A stretch of DNA of 8,400 bases from Pseudomonadota bacterium (lineage in GTDB: Bacteria > Myxococcota > Myxococcia > Myxococcales > Myxococcaceae). Below the pieces are notes generated by a model. That model worked only from the letters and a program-made list of their open reading frames with translations, did not search any database and had not been told where the DNA came from. Numbering within the stretch: the stretch's first letter is position 1; the number at the start of each line of letters is the position of its first letter. Below, piece by piece: positions 1-4,435 of this stretch. Made by a program: the position numbers and the translations under genes. The stretch covers positions 1 through 8,400 of the forward strand of contig JAFADT010000457.1 in NCBI GenBank assembly GCA_023424585.1, given 5' to 3'.

Positions 1-744
1 GCGCAGGTCCGTGAAGGAGCCCTTGCGCGCCTTCTTCGTCACCAGGTTGATGGCGCCGCCCGTGGAGCCGCGGCCGAACAGCACCGACGACGGGCCGAAG
101 TAGACCTCCACGCCCTCCAGGTTGAACGTGTCGCGCGTGAACCAGCCCAGGTCGCGCACGCCGTCGCGCAGCGTGTCCGTCTGGGCGGAGAAGCCGCGCA
201 GCGAGAAGGAGTCACCCTGACGGCCACCCTCGCCCGCCGTCACCGTGATGCCGGACACGTTGCGCAGGGCATCGCGCAGCGTCGTCGCCTGCTGCTCCTC
301 CATGACGCGCTCGGGGACCACCGTGATGGTCTGCGGCGTGTCCACCAGCGGCCGGGGCAGGCGCGTCAGGCTGGGCTCGGTCGCGTTGTACTTCTCCGTC
401 TCACCCTCGACGGACACCTCCGGGAGGACGTAGGCGTCGTCCTGGGCGGCCTGCTCCGCCGTCGCCGTCGGGGCAGCCTGCGTGGGCGCCGCGGACTCCG
501 GCGTGCGCTCGGGGGCCGGGGCCTCCTGGCCCACGGGGGCGGACTCCGCCGGGCGGGACTCCTGCACGGGCGCGGACGTCTCGCCCGTCGTCGCCGGCGT
601 CTCCTGCGCCATGGCGCCACCCGCCGCCAGGGCGGAGGCGAGGCCTACCGCCGCCGGCCCCCAGGGCCAGAGCGCGCCACGCACACCTCCAGGGTTGCCA
701 TTCGAAGAGCGGACACCAGTACGACCGGGCTTGGATGTAGACAC
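1..744 (-). CDS. TonB-dependent siderophore-type outer-membrane receptor, N-terminal part (cut by window edge)
   Basis: This is the first 248 residues of an outer-membrane receptor that would import a ferric-siderophore-type ligand using TonB energy. The GTG start at 744 is chosen because a GAGGGG ribosome-binding site lies four bases upstream. Residues 1-46 form a long, Arg-containing export signal with a hydrophobic core at about 24-44 and likely cleavage after AMA (44-46). Residues 47-104 are a Pro/Ala/Glu/Thr-rich linker. LPEVSVEG (107-114) sits where a TonB box is expected. Residues 134-240 are a typical plug domain: DTPQTITVVP, the TLRDALRNVSGI stretch, SLRGF, then VEVYFGPSSVLFGRGSTGG and the INLVTKK ending. 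The FGRGSTGG form is common in siderophore receptors of the FhuA/Fiu type. The beta-barrel lies outside the window, so the ligand cannot be named. A Fur box upstream supports iron regulation. Confidence 0.95.
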   Translation of the reverse strand, partial: MSTSKPGRTGVRSSNGNPGGVRGALWPWGPAAVGLASALAAGGAMAQETPATTGETSAPVQESRPAESAPVGQEAPAPERTPESAAPTQAAPTATAEQAAQDDAYVLPEVSVEGETEKYNATEPSLTRLPRPLVDTPQTITVVPERVMEEQQATTLRDALRNVSGITVTAGEGGRQGDSFSLRGFSAQTDTLRDGVRDLGWFTRDTFNLEGVEVYFGPSSVLFGRGSTGGAINLVTKKARKGSFTDLR

Positions 745-776
745 AAATCCCCTCGGGAAAGGAATGACTGCCAAAA

Positions 777-793
777 ATGAGAATGATTCTCAT
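777..793 (-). promoter_or_regulatory. Fur box upstream of the siderophore receptor
   Basis: The sequence ATGAGAAT-G-ATTCTCAT is a perfect 8-1-8 inverted repeat. Its core TGAGAATGATTCTCA matches the classic 7-1-7 Fur recognition pattern. It ends 33 bases upstream of the receptor GTG start, where bound Fur-Fe would block transcription. It is strikingly AT-rich against a GC-rich background. Confidence 0.9.
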
Positions 794-837
794 ATGCAGG
801 TTCCCGATTGGCGTTACAAGAAATTTCTTCCCGTCAA
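791..837 (-). promoter_or_regulatory. Possible promoter of the receptor gene
   Basis: On the minus strand a TTGTAA (819-814) is followed after 17 bases by CATATG (796-791), which could serve as -35 and -10 and would overlap the Fur box. A TTGACG (837-832) lies further upstream, but its only downstream partner, TGTAAC, is 13 bases away, too close. Boxes are weak matches; the assignment rests mainly on the Fur box position. Confidence 0.35.
818..829. repeat. 12-bp perfect AT-rich palindrome in the receptor promoter region
   Basis: AAGAAATTTCTT reads the same on both strands and lies 24 bases upstream of the Fur box. It overlaps the proposed -35 region, so it could be a second operator or simply an AT-rich promoter element. 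No regulator is identified. Confidence 0.4.
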
Positions 838-919
838 CACTTCGAAGCTGGATGCGCCGCGCTCGCCAAGGCACTGCTTTGCATCAGCGACACGAATGCC
901 ACACGCCCGCGAGTGAAAA

Positions 920-957
920 CAAAAAAAGCCCGGATCCGCGCTCGCGGTCCGGGCTTC
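920..957 (-). terminator. Intrinsic terminator of the tonB-PepSY transcript
   Basis: On the minus strand the arms AGCCCGGA and TCCGGGCT form an 8-bp stem (927-934 with 948-955). An inner GC stem (CCGCG with CGCGG) lies within it, and the RNA 3' side continues into a run of seven Us followed by GUUUUC. It lies 31 bases past the PepSY stop codon and upstream of the receptor promoter. It therefore separates the two transcription units. Confidence 0.9.
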
Positions 958-987
958 TGGGATGTCTGGATTTACTGAGCTGTGACT

Positions 988-2454
988 TCAGGCGGCGTGT
1001 GTCTTCGACTCCGCAGGCGGGACCACCGGCGCCGAGGAGGCCGCGGGCTGGGTCCGGCGGCGCGGGACGAAGCGGCGCCAGGACAGCGCATAGCCGGTGT
1101 AGACGAGGAACACGGCGCCGAAGGACGCGAGCGCCGCGATGAGCTGGCCCATCCACCCCAGCGCCTCGCCGGTGTGCAGGAAGCGCAGCCACGTGCGCAC
1201 CTTCCGGCCGCTGTTGAAGTCCGCGTAGGTCTCCGTCTTCAGGGGCTGCGCGGTGAAGGGATCCACCGACACCGTGTTGGTGGCGAAGAGCGGCCAGCGC
1301 TCCTGCTCGCGGACAATGAAGGTGCTCGCCTGCGGGCCCTTCGGCCCGCCACGACCTTCGCCGCGAGGACCACCTTCGCCGCGAGGAGCGCCCTCACCGC
1401 GCGGGCCACCTTCGCCCCGAGGACCACCTTCGGGCCGGGACGCGCCCTCGCCCTGCGGAGCGCCCTCGCCGCGCGCCATGCGTTCGCCCCGAGGACCGCC
1501 TTCGCCACGAGGACCACCCTCACCCCGCGGAGCGCCCTCGCCACGAGGAGCGCCCTCGCCGCGCGGAGCGCCCTCGGGACGGCCGCCGGGGCCGCCGGCG
1601 CCCGGAGGCGCAGCCAGCCGCAGCGTGATGGTCTCCCAGGCCTTGGACTGCTGCATCACCGCGTCGAACTGCGCATCCAGCGCCTGGGGCTTCGTCCCCG
1701 GCGCGGGCGTGGACACGACGACGGGCGCGGAGGCGATGGGCCCCTGCGCCGAAGGCGGCTCGTTGCCCGTGAGGGTGAAGACCAGGTTGGAGGCCCACTT
1801 ATAGGAGATGACCGCGCCGGACGCCGTCAGCACCACCAGCACCGGCAGCGACCAGAAGCCGATGACGTTGTGCCAGTTGAAGTCGCGCGCCTTGCCCTTC
1901 AGCCCGCGGCGGAACCACAGGATGGGCCGCATGGAGCGCAGCGTCCACTTGCGCGGCCACCACAAGAACAGGCCGGTGATGCCCAGGAAGAAGAAGGCCA
2001 GGTTGGCCACGCCGGTGATGCCCTTGCCCACGGCGCGGTTGTCGCCGGACGCCGCGAGCCAGCGGTGCAGCTCCTCCATCGTGTGGAAGAACGAACGCCA
2101 GCCCTGCGCGCCCTGCTCGCGCACCTCCCCGGTGTACGGGTGGACATAGACCGCGGCGCCGCGGCCCAGGGCCACCGTCACCATGCTGTCCGCCTCGGAG
2201 GACATCGTCACGCCGGAGGGCGGCACGGCGGGCTTCGCCTCCTTCACCCTGGCGATCATCTCCTCCACCGTCAGGCGCGGTGTCCCCGGCGCGGGAGGCG
2301 CCGCGTGGCGCGCATCCCGGTCCGCCAGGTTGACGATCTGTGACTCGAACGCGATCGCCGCGCCCGTGAACGACATCACTCCCACCACGAGCCCTACGAT
2401 GAGGCCGCAGACGAGGTGGATCCAGAAGAGAACCGAGCGGAGCTTGGGATTCAT
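988..2454 (-). CDS. PepSY-associated transmembrane protein (iron-regulated membrane protein family) with Gly-Arg-Glu-Pro repeat
   Basis: A 488-residue inner-membrane protein of the PepSY_TM family. Some relatives (for example FsrB) act as haem-containing ferrisiderophore reductases; others are of unknown role. Four helices are visible at about 8-36, 147-166, 196-217 and 435-458. A periplasmic PepSY-like domain (60-140, with VYVHPYTGEV near 102-111) lies between the first two. Histidines at family-typical places are H13 (WIHL), H124 and H130 (FFHTMEELHRWL), H195 (NWHN) and H427 (FLHTGEAL); these are candidate haem ligands by inference. Residues 292-369, in the second periplasmic loop, are thirteen hexapeptides of the type RGEGAP/RGEGGP, an insertion not typical of the family. 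The start lies 27 bases after the tonB stop, with only a weak ribosome-binding site, suggesting co-transcription with tonB. A terminator follows. Confidence 0.92.
   Translation of the reverse strand: MNPKLRSVLFWIHLVCGLIVGLVVGVMSFTGAAIAFESQIVNLADRDARHAAPPAPGTPRLTVEEMIARVKEAKPAVPPSGVTMSSEADSMVTVALGRGAAVYVHPYTGEVREQGAQGWRSFFHTMEELHRWLAASGDNRAVGKGITGVANLAFFFLGITGLFLWWPRKWTLRSMRPILWFRRGLKGKARDFNWHNVIGFWSLPVLVVLTASGAVISYKWASNLVFTLTGNEPPSAQGPIASAPVVVSTPAPGTKPQALDAQFDAVMQQSKAWETITLRLAAPPGAGGPGGRPEGAPRGEGAPRGEGAPRGEGGPRGEGGPRGERMARGEGAPQGEGASRPEGGPRGEGGPRGEGAPRGEGGPRGEGRGGPKGPQASTFIVREQERWPLFATNTVSVDPFTAQPLKTETYADFNSGRKVRTWLRFLHTGEALGWMGQLIAALASFGAVFLVYTGYALSWRRFVPRRRTQPAASSAPVVPPAESKTHAA
1348..1581 (-). 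repeat. In-frame 18-bp minisatellite, 13 units, coding (RGEGxP)n
   Basis: Thirteen 18-bp units run without gaps inside the PepSY gene. They encode RPEGAP, several RGEGAP and RGEGGP, and the variants RGERMA, QGEGAS, a second RPEGGP and a final RGEGRG. Units differ mostly at third codon positions, so the array is old enough to have drifted but keeps frame. The peptide is charge-balanced, Gly-rich and almost certainly disordered. It lies between the third and fourth membrane helices. Confidence 0.95.
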
Positions 2455-2481
2455 GAAGGCTTCTACGGGGCTGCGAAGGGA

Positions 2482-3345
2482 CTACCTCAGGGCGAACTTC
2501 ACCGGGATCACGACCTTCACGCGCACGGGCGCGCCGTCGTGTCCCAGGGCCGGCGAGAAGCGCCAGCCCGCGACGGACTCCAGCGCGGCCTCGTCCAGGC
2601 CCGGCACCGAGCGCTGGATGCGCGGCGAGCCCGGCTCCACCTCGCCGTCCGTGCCGATGACCACCATCACCATCACCACGCCGGAGATTCCGTCCTCGCG
2701 GGCGCGGCGCGGATACTCCGGCTTGCCGGACAGCAGCACCGGCAGCTTCATCACCTCGCGCGGCGTATAGATGGGCGGCGCGGTGCCCTGCCCGCCGACC
2801 TTGCCGCCCACGATTCCGCCCACCACGCCACCGACGACGCCACCCACCGCGCCTTCCGGCACGCCCGGCCCCGCGGGCGCCTCCGACACGACCGAGGCCA
2901 CCTCCGTCGCGGGCGGGGTCTCCACCTGCTCCGCCGGCGTCTCCTGCACCGGCTCCGGCACCTTCGCGGGCATCACCAGCTCCCGGTGCTTCGGGCGAGG
3001 CTTCTGCACCACCGCCTTCACGGGCTCCGCGGCCTGCTTCACCGAGCCACCGCCCAGGGGCGGCGGAGGCGGCGCGTACGCCATCAGCACCAGCTCCGGC
3101 TCCGGCTTCTTGACCTCGGGCGGCGGGCGGTTCGACACCATCACCCCGACGGCCACCGCCAGCACGTGCGCCGCGGCAGCGGTCAGCAGGGCCCCACTCC
3201 AGCGACCCCACCCCGCCTCCGCCGACGCGGTCGCCGACTGGAACAGCCCCACCGGACTCCGCGCCGGATCCACACGGGTGGTCGCAGCCTGAGGCAGCGT
3301 CGGGCCAGCCCCCAATCCGTCGTCGAAGTTGAGAATGGTTCGCAT
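2482..3345 (-). CDS. tonB: TonB family energy transducer
   Basis: A 287-residue periplasm-spanning protein that couples the ExbB-ExbD proton motor to outer-membrane receptors. A cytoplasmic N-terminus is followed by one helix at about 50-70 containing H60, matching the conserved membrane histidine of E. coli TonB. A Pro/Glu/Lys-rich spacer (74-150) follows, including a PPPPP run at 92-96. A (VVGG)n glycine repeat lies at about 166-186. The C-terminal domain (about 198-287) has the family signature: YPRRAREDGISG (211-222), VVIGTDGEV, PGLDEAALESVAGWRFSPA (248-266) and a VKVVIPVKF end strand. No Shine-Dalgarno sequence is visible before the ATG, and the predicted leader is very short. It is followed by the PepSY gene after 27 bases, and a Fur-like site covers its start codon. 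ExbB/ExbD are not in the window. Confidence 0.93.
   Translation of the reverse strand: MRTILNFDDGLGAGPTLPQAATTRVDPARSPVGLFQSATASAEAGWGRWSGALLTAAAAHVLAVAVGVMVSNRPPPEVKKPEPELVLMAYAPPPPPLGGGSVKQAAEPVKAVVQKPRPKHRELVMPAKVPEPVQETPAEQVETPPATEVASVVSEAPAGPGVPEGAVGGVVGGVVGGIVGGKVGGQGTAPPIYTPREVMKLPVLLSGKPEYPRRAREDGISGVVMVMVVIGTDGEVEPGSPRIQRSVPGLDEAALESVAGWRFSPALGHDGAPVRVKVVIPVKFALR
3330..3344 (-). promoter_or_regulatory. Candidate Fur box overlapping the tonB start codon
   Basis: TGAGAATGGTTCGCA matches 13 of 15 positions of the strong site upstream of the receptor (TGAGAATGATTCTCA) and keeps 5 of 7 pairs of its own dyad. It covers the ATG and the first codons (Arg-Thr-Ile-Leu). With the proposed promoter it would lie just downstream of the transcription start, a position that can repress. 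Constraint from coding makes it less certain than the upstream site. Confidence 0.55.
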
Positions 3346-3361
3346 TTTCGGTTGCTGAAAG

Positions 3362-3391
3362 GGGATATCCCCTGGCGGGTGGCAACGTCAA
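3362..3391 (-). promoter_or_regulatory. Possible sigma-70-type promoter of tonB
   Basis: On the minus strand TTGACG (3391-3386) is followed after 18 bases by TATCCC (3367-3362). The -35 is a five of six match; the -10 is weak and lies inside the perfect palindrome GGGGATATCCCC (3361-3372). Transcription would begin about ten bases before the tonB ATG, giving a nearly leaderless message, which agrees with the missing ribosome-binding site. Confidence 0.4.
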
Positions 3392-3421
3392 TGTGGAGTG
3401 GTGCTGAAATCACCCGCCTGC

Positions 3422-3434
3422 GTCATCGGATGAC
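3422..3434. repeat. 6-1-6 inverted repeat in the divergent intergenic region
   Basis: GTCATC-G-GATGAC is a perfect dyad of operator size, lying 77 bases upstream of tonB and 132 bases upstream of the plus-strand gene. No regulator is identified; a chance origin is possible. Confidence 0.35.
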
Positions 3435-3499
3435 AGTTTCATCGCCAAGGGCGCGATTTTCCGAGGTGCGTGAGAACCCCGCTGCGTATAAAGCCCTTC

Positions 3500-3548
3500 C
3501 GCCGACACAGACTTTTGTCGGCGACGGACTGTCGCATCCCGTGCGACA
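3500..3548 (+). repeat. Two adjacent hairpins upstream of the gene at 3567
   Basis: CGCCGACA (3500-3507) pairs with TGTCGGCG (3516-3523) around an 8-base loop. Seven bases later TGTCGCA (3530-3536) pairs with TGCGACA (3542-3548) around a 5-base loop. Both stems are perfect and end 18 bases before the start codon at 3567. A TATAAA at 3487-3492 could be the -10 of a promoter starting near 3500, but no -35 is seen. The pair may be a structured 5' leader or operators; no U-run follows, so they are not typical terminators. Confidence 0.4.
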
Positions 3549-3566
3549 CGCTTAGCCCCCCAACCC

Positions 3567-4046
3567 ATGACGCCGGCCCCTCCACACACCGGGCGTGAAG
3601 CCCCCCGCCCCTCCAGGATGGTCCTGGCGGCGGTCGTGTGCGCGGCGGTGGTCGCCGGGTTCCTGGGGCTGGTGGAGCGCCCATCGGGGCCGTTCCACAA
3701 GGCCGGCCTGGAGGCGGCGGCGTCCCGGACCCACAAGGCATCGCGCGCGCCTTCCAGCCTGAAGCCGGAGTGGGAGGAAGCGGGGCTGCTGCACGGGTCC
3801 CACGTGGGCGCGCCGCGGCCGGGCTCGCGCGATCAGGTGGATGGTGGCGGTGCCGGGCTCCGGTCCCCGCCCCCTTACACCCCCAGGCTGGACACCCTGC
3901 GCGCGTTGCTCGCGCGCTATGACGCGGGAGTGCTGGCGCGGGCCCAGGGCCTGCTTGCCCGGGCGCTCCCCAGCCGGCTCACGCCGCTGGCGGACCGCCC
4001 CCGGACGGTGAACTGCCCGGCGCAGGGCCCCCCCGTCCAGGGCTGA
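3567..4046 (+). CDS. Hypothetical small membrane-anchored protein
   Basis: I do not recognise this 159-residue protein. Its reading frame shows the strong G/C third-position bias of a real gene. Residues 1-17 are a Pro/Arg-rich cytoplasmic start, and residues 18-36 (from MVLAAVV to LGLV) form one helix that would act as an anchor or uncleaved signal. The remainder is an outside domain rich in Pro, Gly, Ala and Arg, with a likely amphipathic helix at 107-133 (from RLDTLRALLARYD onward). Cysteines are C25 and C150. No Shine-Dalgarno sequence is visible before the ATG at 3567. The in-frame ATG at 3618 (residue 18) is an alternative but would remove the basic N-terminus. Two hairpins lie just upstream. 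No domain suggests a function. Confidence 0.6.
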   Translation: MTPAPPHTGREAPRPSRMVLAAVVCAAVVAGFLGLVERPSGPFHKAGLEAAASRTHKASRAPSSLKPEWEEAGLLHGSHVGAPRPGSRDQVDGGGAGLRSPPPYTPRLDTLRALLARYDAGVLARAQGLLARALPSRLTPLADRPRTVNCPAQGPPVQG

Positions 4047-4192
4047 GCGGTCCTTTCCCCTCTTCTTCGTTCACGGGCCCATGCCCGCTGCGTCCCGGTG
4101 TGAGCTCCAGAGACCTGGCAGGCGGGCCCTCCTCCCACGCAACCCTTCCCAGCCGCGGCGCGCCTTCCCGCGGCCGCGCGAGGCCTCCTTCC

Positions 4193-4345
4193 ATGTCTTC
4201 GTCCCCGTCCCCCACCGAGCCCACTCCCCCCCAGCCGCAGGGGGGCGCCACCCACGACCAGTGGCAGGGCGCGCGCCTGTTGTGGAGTGGCCTGTTGTGC
4301 CTGGTCATCATCGGCGGAGCCATCGCCCTCGAGCGATGCGGCTGA
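4193..4345 (+). CDS. Small single-helix membrane protein, 50 aa
   Basis: A 50-residue protein that I do not recognise. The N-terminal half is Ser/Pro/Thr/Gln-rich (residues 2-18) and hydrophilic. One helix runs from about residue 29 to 46 (LLWSGLLCLVIIGGAIAL), and the chain ends ERCG with a cysteine next to last. The ATG at 4193 is preferred because GAGG lies nine bases upstream. An in-frame GTG at 4100 would add 31 Arg/Ser/Pro-rich residues with no ribosome-binding site. Such short tail-anchored-like proteins are often missed in annotation. It lies 147 bases after the previous gene and 90 bases before the antiporter, with a strong hairpin in the second gap. Confidence 0.55.
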   Translation: MSSSPSPTEPTPPQPQGGATHDQWQGARLLWSGLLCLVIIGGAIALERCG

Positions 4346-4371
4346 GCCCGCCCTAACTTCCTCCTGTGGAT

Positions 4372-4400
4372 CCGGCCCCGCGCAGCGCGGGCGGGGCCGG
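4372..4400 (+). terminator. Strong GC hairpin before the antiporter gene
   Basis: CCGGCCCCGC (4372-4381) pairs perfectly with GCGGGGCCGG (4391-4400) around a nine-base loop. It lies 26 bases after the small membrane-protein stop and 35 bases before the antiporter ATG. No U-run follows, so it may be a weak terminator, an attenuator or an mRNA-processing structure. Confidence 0.4.
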
Positions 4401-4435
4401 GCAACGCGAGCCCATCACCTCCCAAGGCGCCTCCC

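Noticed and set aside
1348..1581. CRISPR-like appearance of the repeated block
   Set aside because: Units are 18 bp, gapless and in frame, with no unique spacers; it encodes peptide repeats.
982..2343. A 453-residue plus-strand open frame opposite the PepSY gene
   Set aside because: It is an antisense shadow whose apparent repeats (such as FAARTT) come from the minisatellite on the other strand.
1799..3391. A 530-residue minus-strand open frame crossing tonB and the PepSY gene
   Set aside because: It is Gly/Ala/Arg-rich out-of-frame translation of two well-recognised genes; no start signal or domain.
3441..3460. ATCGC/GCGAT stem followed by TTT as a plus-strand terminator
   Set aside because: Only five pairs and a three-T run, with no plus-strand gene ending nearby.
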